From contig CAZBBB010000010.1 of NCBI GenBank assembly GCA_964490005.1, positions 1 to 61,138 of the forward strand: a stretch of DNA of 61,138 nt, read 5' to 3'. Position numbers and translations under genes: made by a program. This DNA is from CAZBBB01 sp964490005 (GTDB lineage Bacteria > Planctomycetota > B15-G4). Shown here piece after piece: positions 49,708 to 59,249 of the stretch. Each line of letters begins with the position of its first letter. Position 1 is the stretch's first letter. Below the pieces are notes generated by a model that was not told the DNA's origin, did no database searches, and saw only the letters and a list, made by a program, of their open reading frames with translations.

Positions 49708-50944
49708 GCGGCTCGCCGAACTCGCGCGTCAGCTCGACGCCGAAGCAGGTCAGGAGCATGGCGCGGTTGTCGAGGCGCGTGCGCAGCCGGACCGTCCCGT
49801 GCCACAGCGCCGCGAGATGGCGCAGCGTCTCCTCGGCCTGGTCGAGCTGGAGTTCCGAGCCGCTCCAGACGTGCTCGAGATCCAGCGCCCCCGCGCCCGC
49901 GTCCAGGCGGCGGATCACCGGTTGGCCGCCGTTGGCCAGCGAGGCCAGCAGGCTCTGCCGGGCCCGCGCGCGTTCGTCCTCGCCGGCACCGAAGCCGTGA
50001 CGCGCCGCGAACGCGTCGTCGAAGTGGGTCTCGACGAACGTGAGGTCGTTGTGGATCGCGCGCGCGTCGAGGAGCGGCTGCATCGCGCCCCCGTGATCGG
50101 CTTCGATCCTGCGGAACAGCTCGAGCCCGAGCTTGTAGGGATTCATCGGACCGTCGTCGCCGCCCATGGCCCCGGCGTGCTGGCAGGCGTAGTCGACGAC
50201 TTCGGCGTCGCGCAGCAGCGACTCCGTCATCAGCCGGCTGTGCCAGAACGAGGCCCAGCCCTCGTTCATCACCTTCGTGAGGATCTGGGGCAGGAAGTAG
50301 TAGGCCTCGTCGCGCAGCATGGCGAGCACCTCGGCCTGCCAGTCGGGCAGCGGCGCCTCCCGGAGGATGTGCCCGAGGACGTCCCCGGGGGTCGGCGGCC
50401 CGTCGAGCGGCGGCGCGCTGCCGGGCCGCCCGCGCGCGCGCAACAGCGCGGAGGCGTCGATCAGGTTGTCGACCGAGTGCACCCGGTCGATGAACGACTC
50501 GACGGCGTCGTGGCCGTGGACGTCGGCCAGAGCGCGCAGCCGCTCGGCGTGCAGCGCCGTCGTCTCGAGCATGTCGAGGTCGGTGCCGGAGAACCAGGCG
50601 TTGTGCCGGAAGAAGTCCGCGTGCCCGCAGACGTGCGCCATGACGAGCTTCTGCTCGAGAGCCGAATTCTGCCGCAGCAGGTAGGCGACGACGGGACGCG
50701 TGTTGACGACGAGTTCGTAGATCCGCTGCAGCCCGTAGGCGTGCCCCTTGATGAGGCGGTCGTACTCCATGCCGAAGCGCCAGTGCGCGTAGCGCACCGG
50801 GAACCCCGCGTAGGCCGCGATGGCGTTGAGCTGCCTGTGATCGACGAGTTCGTACACGACCTCGGGGACGTCGAGTCCGGCGGCGCGGGCGCGCTCCTCG
50901 ACGTCGCGTTGCATCGCCAGGAGTTCGCCGCGGAGCAACGTCAT
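49688..50944 (-). CDS. spoVR: SpoVR-family protein
   Basis: 418 aa. Characteristic segments: YELVDHRQLNAIAAYAGFPVRYAHWRFGMEYDRL (broken by the family's invariant HW), VMAHVCGHADFFRHN, YYFLPQILTKVMNEGWASFWH and MNPYKLGLELFRRIE. The biochemical function is unknown; homologues (YcgB in E. coli) belong to the stress/stationary-phase PrkA-YeaH group. It starts 4 bp after the DUF444 stop, last gene of that operon. Confidence 0.93.
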   Translation of the reverse strand: MTLLRGELLAMQRDVEERARAAGLDVPEVVYELVDHRQLNAIAAYAGFPVRYAHWRFGMEYDRLIKGHAYGLQRIYELVVNTRPVVAYLLRQNSALEQKLVMAHVCGHADFFRHNAWFSGTDLDMLETTALHAERLRALADVHGHDAVESFIDRVHSVDNLIDASALLRARGRPGSAPPLDGPPTPGDVLGHILREAPLPDWQAEVLAMLRDEAYYFLPQILTKVMNEGWASFWHSRLMTESLLRDAEVVDYACQHAGAMGGDDGPMNPYKLGLELFRRIEADHGGAMQPLLDARAIHNDLTFVETHFDDAFAARHGFGAGEDERARARQSLLASLANGGQPVIRRLDAGAGALDLEHVWSGSELQLDQAEETLRHLAALWHGTVRLRTRLDNRAMLLTCFGVELTREFGEPLSDPAA

Positions 50945-50948
50945 CGCG

Positions 50949-52063
50949 TCACACGCCCTTCCCGAGGAAGGCCTTGATGGCCGGGAGGATGCCGTCGCGA
51001 TCGAGGATCTCGGCCGTGATCACGCGCTCGTCGGAGCCGAGCGACTGGTCGAGGTCCTTCTTGAACTGGCNNNNNNNNNNCCCGAGCCGTAGGCGCTCTT
51101 CACCTGTCCGTAGCAGAACAGGTTGGCCGCCGGGAGCAGCCGCTCGCGCAGCAACGACATGCACTTCTCGGTGTCGCGCCCGCTCCAGTTGTCGCCGTCC
51201 GAGAAGTGGAACAGGTAGATGTTCCACTCGCTGGCCGGGAAGCGCTGCTCGACGAAGTCGGTGGCCAGGGCGTACGCCGAGGAGATCTTCGTGCCGCCCG
51301 ACTCGCGCAGCCGGTAGAACGTGTCCTGATCGACTTCCTTGGCGACGGCATCGTGCACCACGTAGCACGTGTCGAGGCTGCGATACTGGCTGCGCAGCCA
51401 GGTGTCGATCCAGAACGAGACCAGGCGCACGATCTCCTTCTGCTCGCGGCCCATCGAGCCCGACACGTCCATCATGTAGAGGATCAGCGCGGCGTGGTCG
51501 GGTCGCGGCGTGTCCTTCCATGACCGGTAGCGCTGGTCGTCGGCGACCGGCGTGATGCGCGGGGCGCGCGGGTCCCACGTCCCCGACAGCGCCTGGCGGC
51601 GCAGCGCCTCGCGCCAGGTGCGCCGCATGTGGCGCAACCCCTGAGGCCCCGTCCGCCGCACCGACGTGAAGCGGCGATCGACGGCCGAGACCCGCGAGCG
51701 GCCGCGCGGCTCGATCCGCGGCAGGGCCAGTTCCTCGCCGAGGATGGCCGCCATGTCCTCCAGCGACAGTTCGACCTCGAGCAGGTGCTGGCCGGCCTGT
51801 GACCCGGCGGCGCCCGCGGCCGTCGCCTCGCCCGATGCACCCTCGCCCTGACCCCGGCCCTCCCCGCCCCCCTTGCCGCCCCGCTCGTTGCTGCCGAAGC
51901 GCAGGCGCGGCAACTCGATCCGGGGCACGGGGATCGAGACGAGTTGCCGGCCCTTGCGGCCGATGAGTTCGGCCCCGGTCACGTAGCGCTTGAGGTCCTG
52001 CTTGATCTGACCGCGGACGATCTCGCTGAAGCGCGCGCGATCGCGTTCGATGCGGCTGCTCAC
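50949..52063 (-). CDS. DUF444 (YeaH/YhbH) von Willebrand factor A-like protein, interrupted by an assembly gap
   Basis: Starts at GTG 52063 in a GTGA overlap with prkA. The N-terminus RIERDRARFSEIVRGQIKQDLK is typical; a glycine-rich low-complexity stretch follows and then a vWA domain with the MIDAS motif MMDVSGSMG, FSDGDNWSG and CYGQVKSAYGS. The ten Ns at 51071-51080 break the frame; after them it resumes at QFKKDLDQSLG and ends at 50949. The known coding bases require a true gap of 3n+2, not 10. I regard the gene as intact. Partner of PrkA in a conserved stress operon. Confidence 0.88.
51071..51080. other. Assembly gap (10 N)
   Basis: Ten undetermined bases inside the DUF444 gene; the run length is probably a placeholder since it shifts the reading frame. 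Confidence 0.99.
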
Positions 52064-54129
52064 GCGGCCTCGCCGCCGGCGGGTCGCGCCTCCCCGCGCG
52101 CGAACAGTCCCGCCACGCGCTCGAGCACCCGGGCCGCGCAACGCTCGCAGTAGGCCCGATCGCGCACGAGCCGCCCGGCGACGACATCGACCTTCTCGAG
52201 CACGTCGCGGTCGACGACGGTGCTCTGGCCGGCGGTGAGCTTGAACGTGTCCCGGCAGTCCTCGAACAGCTTGAGCTCGAGGGCGCTGCGCAGGCGCGGG
52301 TTCGACAGGTAGGTGAAGCTCTCGCCGCGGACGGCCAGCGCCTCGATGTAGTTCACGATCTCCCGGCGGAAGTCGCCCTTGCGCGCTTCCGTGACGCCGA
52401 TCTTCTCCTCGATGCTGCGCATCAGGCGCTCGTCGCCGGCGCCCTCCCCCGAGACCGAGGCGGAGACGGAGTCGACGTAGTTGCAGCACAGCCGCTGCAC
52501 GGCTTCGGCATCGGCGGAGACGGCCTCCCGCACCTCGTCCTTGAGCCGCGCCTCGAGGTCCTCGCGCACGACGCCCGCGAGTTCGGCGTAACGGCGCCGC
52601 ACGTCGTCGGCGTCGATGAGCGGGTGCCCGCGCAGGCCCTGCTCGAGAGAGTCGAGCACGTCGAAGGGCGAAAGGCAGGGCGGGGCGCCGTCCGCGACGA
52701 GCGCAGCCGCGATGCGGTCCTGCACGTAGCGCGGCGAGATGCCGGCGAGGCCCTCGGAGGGCGCCTCCTCGCGCAGTTCGTCGACCATCGCCGGAGCGCA
52801 GCCCTTCACCGCCTGCCCGTCGTAGAGCTTCAGCTTCTGGATCAGCGTCAGCGCGTGGTTATTGGGCTCCGCGAGCCGGGTCAGCACCGCCCACCTGGCG
52901 GCCGCCTCGAGCGCGTGCGGCGCGAGATGACGCCCCGCGCACACGCCTTCGCCGAAGGCCTTGCGGTAGATGCGGACCTCGTCGGACAGCCGCGTGTTGT
53001 AGGGGATGTCGATGCGCGTCGTGCGGTCGCGGAAGGCCTCCATGAGCTCGTTGTTCTGGAGCCGGCGGTACTCGGGCGAGTTGGTGTGCCCCAGGATCAC
53101 CTCGTCGATGTCGGTCTGCGCGAACTTCTTGGGCTTGACGGCGTGCTCCTGCGTCGCGCCGAGCAGGTCGTACAGGAAGGCCACGTCGAGCTTGAGGATC
53201 TCGATGAACTCGAGCATGCCGCGGTTCGCCACGTGGAACTCGCCGTCGAAGTTGAAGGCGCGTGGATCGGAGTCGCTGCCGAGTTCGGCGATCAGCCGGT
53301 AGTTGATGTCGCCCGTGAGCTCCGTGCTGTCCTGGTTCTTCTCGTCCTTGGGCTGGAACGTGCCGATGCCGACGCGGTCCTGTTCGGAGAACACCATCCG
53401 ATGCACCTCGATGCAGCGCTCGACGGCGGCGAAATCGCCGCCCGAGGCGCGCATCAGCTCGCCGTAATGGAACCGGCAGACCGGGCACAGCGAGCCCGTG
53501 GGCGCGAGCCGGTAGTCGCCGTCGAAGCGCGCGTTGAGGTCGGCGTAGACCGCGCCGAGCGCCTCGCGCGGCAGCACGTGCAGCGGATCCTCGTGCATCG
53601 GGCACGGAACGACCTGGCCGTCGATGTGCCACCGGTACGTGTACAGCGCCCCCTCGGGGCGACGGGACACCCACTCCAGGCCGCGCTTGAGCAAGCGCGC
53701 GATCGTGCTCTTCGACGAGCCCACCGGGCCGTGGAGCAGCAGCACGCGCCGCTCGGCTCCGAGCGAGTGGCTGGCCGCCCGCAGATGAGCCACGAGCGCG
53801 GCGAGCGGCCCCTCGAGGCCGAAGATCGCCTCGCGCCCCCCCTCGAGCGGGTCATCGAAGAAGCGGTAGCGCGTCGGCCGGTCGCTGCCCGGCGCCGCGG
53901 TCTCGACGCCGAAGCCGAGGATCATGTCGTGCAGACGCTGCCACGCGTTGCGCGCCAGCCTCGGGTCGTCGCGCACGAGATCCAGGTACTGCGCCAGCGA
54001 GCCGCTCCACTGCAGGTCGGCCCAGGCGCGGCGATCGTGCCCCTCGCGCGCCAGTTCGATGTAGCGCGACCCGGCGCGCGTGGCGAGTTCCCGCGGGGCT
54101 CGCAAGGGGTCTTCGTGGCGCTGGTCCAT
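52060..54129 (-). CDS. prkA: PrkA-family serine protein kinase / AAA+ ATPase (YeaG-like)
   Basis: 689 aa from ATG 54129 (a GTG at 54156 is the alternative). The PrkA AAA domain has Walker A LLLHGPVGSSKSTIARLL, and conserved blocks RWHIDGQVVPCPMHEDPLHV, CPVCRFHYGEL, FSEQDRVGIGTFQPKDEKNQD and NRGMLEFIEILKLD. The C-terminal PrkA kinase-like domain has GDFRREIVNYIEALAVRG and DRDVLEKVDVVAGRLV. YeaG/PrkA proteins phosphorylate partners in nitrogen and stationary-phase stress or act as proteases. First gene of the prkA-DUF444-spoVR operon. Confidence 0.94.
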   Translation of the reverse strand: MDQRHEDPLRAPRELATRAGSRYIELAREGHDRRAWADLQWSGSLAQYLDLVRDDPRLARNAWQRLHDMILGFGVETAAPGSDRPTRYRFFDDPLEGGREAIFGLEGPLAALVAHLRAASHSLGAERRVLLLHGPVGSSKSTIARLLKRGLEWVSRRPEGALYTYRWHIDGQVVPCPMHEDPLHVLPREALGAVYADLNARFDGDYRLAPTGSLCPVCRFHYGELMRASGGDFAAVERCIEVHRMVFSEQDRVGIGTFQPKDEKNQDSTELTGDINYRLIAELGSDSDPRAFNFDGEFHVANRGMLEFIEILKLDVAFLYDLLGATQEHAVKPKKFAQTDIDEVILGHTNSPEYRRLQNNELMEAFRDRTTRIDIPYNTRLSDEVRIYRKAFGEGVCAGRHLAPHALEAAARWAVLTRLAEPNNHALTLIQKLKLYDGQAVKGCAPAMVDELREEAPSEGLAGISPRYVQDRIAAALVADGAPPCLSPFDVLDSLEQGLRGHPLIDADDVRRRYAELAGVVREDLEARLKDEVREAVSADAEAVQRLCCNYVDSVSASVSGEGAGDERLMRSIEEKIGVTEARKGDFRREIVNYIEALAVRGESFTYLSNPRLRSALELKLFEDCRDTFKLTAGQSTVVDRDVLEKVDVVAGRLVRDRAYCERCAARVLERVAGLFARGEARPAGGEAA

Positions 54130-54213
54130 GTCCGTCCTCGCTGGCCGAGCGATCACCCGGGGAGCGGACTGCGCGCCGGCCGAAAACCTATCGAGACGCC
54201 TCCCCCCGCCCCT

Positions 54214-56925
54214 TTAGGACAGATGGCGCGGCAGCAGCAGGAAGAGCAGGAGCAGGCCGGCGGCGGCGATCGAGACGAACAGCCCGCGCCGCGCCGCCGG
54301 CGATCGGGGACGCAGCGTGACCTCGTGGCGGCCCTCGGGCACCGGGAGGGCCTGCCAGGCCACGTCGCAGGCGAGCGTGGGCCGCTCCGGACCGCCGTCG
54401 ATCGACGCGACCCAGCCCGGCCCGCGATTCTCGACGAGCACGAGCAGCGCCTCGCCGCCCTCGACGACCGTCTCGACGGTCAGCTGCGCGCGATCGCGCG
54501 CCACCACGCGCGCCGTGCCCCGTCCGCCGAGCGCGGAATCGAGCGGCTCCTCGAGCAGCGCGACCTGCCGCGGATCGGCCAGGCGCAGTTTCTCCGGCGC
54601 GTCGCGGACGAGGTCGAGCGCGCTGCCGACGATGAACGCGCGCCCCATGTTCCCGGTGTTCTCCCAGACGCGCGCCTCGCTCTCGTGCACCAGCCGGAAG
54701 TCGGCGATGTCCCCGAGATCGGTCTGCAGATCGGTGACGACATGGCGCACGTCGAGCACGTCGAACCGCGGGCTGTCGTACGCCACGTTCGCGCGCGAGA
54801 AGCTGTAGGTCGCGAAGGCGTCCATGTCGATGGGGACGTTGAGCAGCCACTGGTAGGTCCGGTGGTAGCCGAGATTGTCGTAGCTCAGCAGGTGCTCGAC
54901 GCCGACGGCGAACTGCGTATCGGGCGGCAGGACCGTGCCCTCGCTGAAGACGCGCCCGGGCCCGGCCTGCTCCGCCAGGAAGGCGGTCGTGCGCGTCGCC
55001 GGAAACAGCTCGTCGGCGGGCGCCGACGCGTTCCAGCCCCAGCCGAAGCTGAGCACGTCCGCCGCCACGACCAGGCTGGCGAACACGGGCGCGGCGCCGC
55101 GCCGGCGCAGGCACAACCACGCGACGAAGCCCAGGGAGACCAGCACGGCTGCGACGTCCCGGGCGGCGAGCTGGCGCGCGCGACGGAGGACCAGCGGCTG
55201 GTCGGCCACGACCGTGCGGCGCCCCTCGCGGACGATCTCGACGCGCAGCCGATGGCGCCCCTCTTCGCCCCGCTGCGCGTCGTACAGCACCCGCACGGGA
55301 GCGCCGTCGGGCGCGGGCTCCGCGCGCCCCGCGCGCAGCACGCGCCCGTCGACCTCGACGCGCAGGTCGTCGGCCGGCGCGTCGAGACGCACCAGGATCG
55401 GCACGGGGGCGGCGCCGTCGTGGATCGCGTCCGGCGCGGGCTGTTCGAGCCCCGCGAGCACCTGCCGGCCGCCGTGCGGATCGACGGGGATCCGGAGCGC
55501 AAGCACCGAACCGGCGGCCACGAGCAGCATGATCAGCGCCACGCGCCGCACGCCCGCCAGCACGCTCGGGCGCACCGTGACGTCGCACAGCACGTTCAGG
55601 ACGAACGCCGCGCCGCAAGCCGTCAGGAACCCCACCGGCCCGAGCAGCCTCGTGGGACCCATCTGCCCCATGCCGGGAACGGCGCGGACGAGTTCCTCGG
55701 CGGCCGGAAGCTGGAACGCGGCGCCCCACAGGACGAGGCTCGTGACCGCGCAGAAGCGCACGAAGCCGCCGCCGAGCCCGGCCAGGGCGCCGAAGGCCAG
55801 CACGAGCGCCGGCAGCGCCCCGACGTAGCCCGCGTTGAGGCCCGGGTAGTCCTGCGCGCCCGTGTACGCGCCGCCCCCGAGCGGCGACCCGTACAGGTCG
55901 GGCAGCAGCATCACCAGGCCGGAGACGGCCGTGCCCATGCGCCGCGCCATGACGACGACGACGATGCCGCCCACGACGGCCGCCGCCTGCTTGAGCAGGC
56001 CGCGCTGCATGCCCGAGCGCACGAGCGCCAGGCCGCCGACGAAGAACAGCGCGAAGATCGCCGTCGCCGCCAGCGATTCCATCCCTCCCCCGCGCGCCTG
56101 TTCGAGCCGGCGCAGCCACAGGCCGTGACTGCTCCCCGCGTACTCGAGGAAGGGCCACCACTGCACCGCCGAGACGGCGACGGCCAGCAGCCCCACGATC
56201 GCGAGCAGGAACCGTCCCTGCGCGTCCCACAGCCGCCACACGCCCCACAACCCGGCGACGATGGCCGAGACGAGCGCCGTCTCGGGATGCCCGCCGAAGA
56301 TCATCAGCGCGAAGCCGAGTGCGGCGAGGGCCGCGCGTCGCCGCGTCCCGTCCTCGACCAGACCCTCGATCGCCCAGAGCGTGAATGGCAGCGCGACGAG
56401 CGTGTTCGAGAGCGCATACTGCAGCCACAACACTTGGTGTCCCCCGAACCCGAACGCCAGCCCCCCGAACATCGCGGCCCACCACCGCTGCCCCGTGCGC
56501 CGCAGGAACAGGAACGTGAACCAGGCCCCCAGCGACAGCGTGAGCACGCCCTGGAGCACAGCCACGCGCGGCAGTTCGACGAAGGCCGCGAGCAGCGTGA
56601 AGGGGTGCAGCAGCGAGGACGTCATGTTGCCGAGGAAGGGCAGCCCGCCGCCGCCGCGCGCCGTCCACCAGGGGTCGGCCTCGCCGTGATAGACGCGCGC
56701 CGCCTCGACGAGGTAGGGGTACCAGATGCGTGACTGGTCGCCGAGGAAGCGGTTGTGCGGCGGCGCCTCGGCGAGCACGGCCGACCAGGGCAGCGAACGC
56801 CGCAGCGACTCGGTCGAGACCAGCGTGCGGTCGGACGGCAGCGCGTCGGCGAGCAGCGCGAACGCGAGCGCGAGGTACGCGACGAGCGCGACCGGAGCCG
56901 ACCAGCGTGCGGTTGTCAGCGCCAC
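54214..56925 (-). CDS. YfhO-family polytopic membrane protein
   Basis: 903 aa from GTG 56925, which begins just before the first membrane helix (APVALVAYLALAFALLADAL). An N-terminal loop contains LGDQSRIWYPYLVEAARV and GGLPFLGNMTSSLLHPFTLLA, then about a dozen helices. A long periplasmic C-terminal domain ends with VENRGPGWVASIDGGPERPTL and a final helix before the stop, the layout of YfhO proteins. Likely a lipid-linked glycosyl transfer role. Divergent from the GT2 gene (75 bp apart). A GTG at 56970 is another possible start. Confidence 0.8.
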   Translation of the reverse strand: MALTTARWSAPVALVAYLALAFALLADALPSDRTLVSTESLRRSLPWSAVLAEAPPHNRFLGDQSRIWYPYLVEAARVYHGEADPWWTARGGGGLPFLGNMTSSLLHPFTLLAAFVELPRVAVLQGVLTLSLGAWFTFLFLRRTGQRWWAAMFGGLAFGFGGHQVLWLQYALSNTLVALPFTLWAIEGLVEDGTRRRAALAALGFALMIFGGHPETALVSAIVAGLWGVWRLWDAQGRFLLAIVGLLAVAVSAVQWWPFLEYAGSSHGLWLRRLEQARGGGMESLAATAIFALFFVGGLALVRSGMQRGLLKQAAAVVGGIVVVVMARRMGTAVSGLVMLLPDLYGSPLGGGAYTGAQDYPGLNAGYVGALPALVLAFGALAGLGGGFVRFCAVTSLVLWGAAFQLPAAEELVRAVPGMGQMGPTRLLGPVGFLTACGAAFVLNVLCDVTVRPSVLAGVRRVALIMLLVAAGSVLALRIPVDPHGGRQVLAGLEQPAPDAIHDGAAPVPILVRLDAPADDLRVEVDGRVLRAGRAEPAPDGAPVRVLYDAQRGEEGRHRLRVEIVREGRRTVVADQPLVLRRARQLAARDVAAVLVSLGFVAWLCLRRRGAAPVFASLVVAADVLSFGWGWNASAPADELFPATRTTAFLAEQAGPGRVFSEGTVLPPDTQFAVGVEHLLSYDNLGYHRTYQWLLNVPIDMDAFATYSFSRANVAYDSPRFDVLDVRHVVTDLQTDLGDIADFRLVHESEARVWENTGNMGRAFIVGSALDLVRDAPEKLRLADPRQVALLEEPLDSALGGRGTARVVARDRAQLTVETVVEGGEALLVLVENRGPGWVASIDGGPERPTLACDVAWQALPVPEGRHEVTLRPRSPAARRGLFVSIAAAGLLLLFLLLPRHLS

Positions 56926-57000
56926 GAATGCCCCGCTAGGATCGGCGCGCCCCGCGCTCGGCTCGTACACGCCCGAGCGCACCGGACGATTGCTCGCGGC

Positions 57001-57717
57001 ATGATAAGCGTCGTCATCCCGGTCTACAACGAAGCGGACTGCCTGCGCGACCACGTCCTCGCGCTCCGCGCGCTGCTCGCGCAGCTCTCGCCGAGCGCCG
57101 GCTGGGAGATCCTGCTCGTCGACGACGGCTCGCGCGACGGCAGCGCGGCGCTCGTCGACGAGCTGGCCGAGCCGCCCTTCGTGCGGGCGCTGCACCACGA
57201 GCGCAACCGCGGCAAGGGGGCCGCCGTGCGCACGGGCGTGCTCGCCAGCCGCGGCGACGCCGTGCTGTTCTGCGACGCCGACATGTCGACGCCGCCCGAC
57301 ACGCTCCGCGAGTTCCTGCCGCTCCTCGAGGCGGGCGCCGACGTCGTCGTCGGCGACCGCAAGAGCGCCGCCGCCCGCATCGACCGCTGGCAGCCGGCGA
57401 TCCGTACCTGGCTGGGCCTGGGGTTCACCCGCCTGGCCAATCTGATGACCGGTCTGTCGGTGAGCGACTACACCTGCGGCTTCAAGCTGTTCCGGGGCGA
57501 GGCGGCCCGCGCGATCTTCGGGGCCACCGAATCGCCCGGCTGGGCCTTCGACGTCGAGATCCTGGCGCGCGCGGCCCGCGCCGGGCTCGTGGTCCGGGAA
57601 GTGCCCGTCCGCTGGCACCACGTCGACGACACGCAGGTCCGCGTGCTGCGCGACGTGGTGCGCTCCTTTCTGGAATTGCTCTCGATCCGGCGCCGGCTCG
57701 GCCGACAACGGACCTGA
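57001..57717 (+). CDS. Family 2 glycosyltransferase (polyprenyl-phosphate sugar synthase-like)
   Basis: 238 aa. GT-A fold motifs: SVVIPVYNEADCLRDHV, LLVDDGSRDGSAALVDEL (nucleotide-binding Asp pair), RNRGKGAAVRTGVLASRGD, FCDADMSTPP (D-x-D-type metal site) and SDYTCGFKLFRGEAA. The pattern is that of DPM1-like dolichyl- or undecaprenyl-phosphate mannosyl/glucosyl transferases without membrane helices. It would supply the lipid-linked sugar donor for the YfhO/ArnT-type enzymes in this window. Confidence 0.88.
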   Translation: MISVVIPVYNEADCLRDHVLALRALLAQLSPSAGWEILLVDDGSRDGSAALVDELAEPPFVRALHHERNRGKGAAVRTGVLASRGDAVLFCDADMSTPPDTLREFLPLLEAGADVVVGDRKSAAARIDRWQPAIRTWLGLGFTRLANLMTGLSVSDYTCGFKLFRGEAARAIFGATESPGWAFDVEILARAARAGLVVREVPVRWHHVDDTQVRVLRDVVRSFLELLSIRRRLGRQRT

Positions 57718-57830
57718 CAGATGCGTCCGGTCCCGGGACTTGCGATCATGGTCGGCTTGACCGTGCCCGGCCTCCGCGTCGCCCGGCGCAGCCCCCGTCC
57801 CTCTCCCGCCCCCCACGCCAGCGTCCCGCG

Positions 57831-59249
57831 ATGAAGAGCCGCACCAGCCGCAGCGTGACCGTCCTCGGCGGTGGCCTGGCGGGCCTCTCGGCCGCGCAGA
57901 AGTTCACCGAGGCCGGCTGGAGGGTGACGGTCCTCGAGAAGGAGCCCGAGGTCGGCGGCCTGGCCTCGTCCTTCACGCGCGAGGGCTACACCTTCGACCA
58001 CGGCCCGCACCGGCTGTACTCCTCGCTCGAAGACCTCAACGAGCACTTCAAGTTCGTGCTCGACGGCAACTGGGACTACCGCGACCGCCTGTCGCGCATC
58101 TACATGAAGCGCAAGTTCTTCGACTACCCGCTCAAGGCGGGCAACGTCGTCAGGAGCCTGCCGCCCTGGCTGCTGTTCAAGTCCTTCGTCGACTACCTCG
58201 CCGTGCGCGTGCGCAACGCCGTGCGCCCGATCCCCGACGACAACTTCGAGAACTGGGTCATCAAGCGCTTCGGGCGCACGCTCTACGACCTGTTCTTCGG
58301 GACCTACACGCGCAAGGCCTGGGGCATCCCCTGCACGCAGATCTCGGCCGACTGGGCCAGCCAGCGCATCTCGCTGCTCTCGCTGTGGGACACGGTCAAG
58401 AAGACGCTCTTCAAGCCGGCCAACACGCCGCGCACCTACGTCTCGCGCTTCCTGTACCCGAAGGAGGGCGGCATCGGCGAACTCGGCCTCGGCTACCGCC
58501 GCCTGATCGAGTCGCAGGGCGGCTCGGTGATCGTCGGCGCCGAGGTCGTCGGCGTCGACAGCGACGGCGCGCAGGTCACGGGCGTCCGCTACCGCCGGGA
58601 CGGAGCCGTGCACGAGGCCCGCTCCGACCTGTACGTGAGCACGCTGCCGCTCACGATGCTCGTGCCGATGCTCGGCGAGCGCGTCACGCCGCCGGTGCGC
58701 GGCGCCGTGGCGGGCCTGAAGCACAAGGGCATCGTGTTCGTGTACCTCAAGCTCGACCGCCCGCAGCTCACGCCCGACCACTGGATCTACATCCCCGAAG
58801 AGCACATCGCGGTGCACCGCATCAGCGAGTTCACCAACTTCAGCAGGTCCTGCGCGCCCGAGGGCAAGACCATGGTCTGCGCCGAGATCACCAGCACGAA
58901 CGGCGACCGCTACTGGACCATGCGCGACGAAGACCTCATCCGGCTCGCCGCCGAGAATCTCGCCGAACTCGGGCTGCTCTCGCGCGACGAGGTCATGGAC
59001 GGCGGCTTCGTGAAGCGCCTCGACTACGCCTACCCGATCTACGACCTGAGCTACCGCGCCCACCTCGACACGCTGCTCGGTTGGCTGCGCGGTTTCGAGA
59101 ACATGGTCTCTACCGGACGGCAGGGCCTGTTCCGCTACGGGAACATGGACCACTCGATCGCCATGGGGCACGCGGTGGCGCGCCGCACGCTCGAGAAGAG
59201 CGGCATCGACCACTCGCAGATCGCTGCCGGGGACGAGTACTTCGGGTGA
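57831..59249 (+). CDS. FAD-dependent oxidoreductase, amine-oxidase/UDP-galactopyranose-mutase-like
   Basis: 472 aa. The N-terminal Rossmann motif is VTVLGGGLAGLSAAQKFTEAG, then VLEKEPEVGGLASSF and FDHGPHRLYS (FAD-binding histidine region). The middle contains RFGRTLYDLFFGTYTRKAWG and FLYPKEGGIGELGLGYRRLIE, typical of a protein group related to protoporphyrinogen oxidase and UDP-galactopyranose mutase that is often found in glycan loci. A C-terminal FAD block is GRQGLFRYGNMDHSIAMG. The reaction is not known; neighbours suggest a sugar-nucleotide or lipid-sugar redox step. Its stop overlaps the next start (GTGA). Confidence 0.8.
   Translation: MKSRTSRSVTVLGGGLAGLSAAQKFTEAGWRVTVLEKEPEVGGLASSFTREGYTFDHGPHRLYSSLEDLNEHFKFVLDGNWDYRDRLSRIYMKRKFFDYPLKAGNVVRSLPPWLLFKSFVDYLAVRVRNAVRPIPDDNFENWVIKRFGRTLYDLFFGTYTRKAWGIPCTQISADWASQRISLLSLWDTVKKTLFKPANTPRTYVSRFLYPKEGGIGELGLGYRRLIESQGGSVIVGAEVVGVDSDGAQVTGVRYRRDGAVHEARSDLYVSTLPLTMLVPMLGERVTPPVRGAVAGLKHKGIVFVYLKLDRPQLTPDHWIYIPEEHIAVHRISEFTNFSRSCAPEGKTMVCAEITSTNGDRYWTMRDEDLIRLAAENLAELGLLSRDEVMDGGFVKRLDYAYPIYDLSYRAHLDTLLGWLRGFENMVSTGRQGLFRYGNMDHSIAMGHAVARRTLEKSGIDHSQIAAGDEYFG

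Noticed and set aside
47454..49805. 783-codon minus-strand frame opposite the NSS transporter
   Set aside because: Mirror frame rich in Arg, Gln and His; the transporter signature is unmistakable on the plus strand.
52624..56733. 1369-codon plus-strand frame opposite prkA and the second YfhO gene
   Set aside because: Gln/Arg/Glu-rich mirror frame; both minus-strand genes are well supported.
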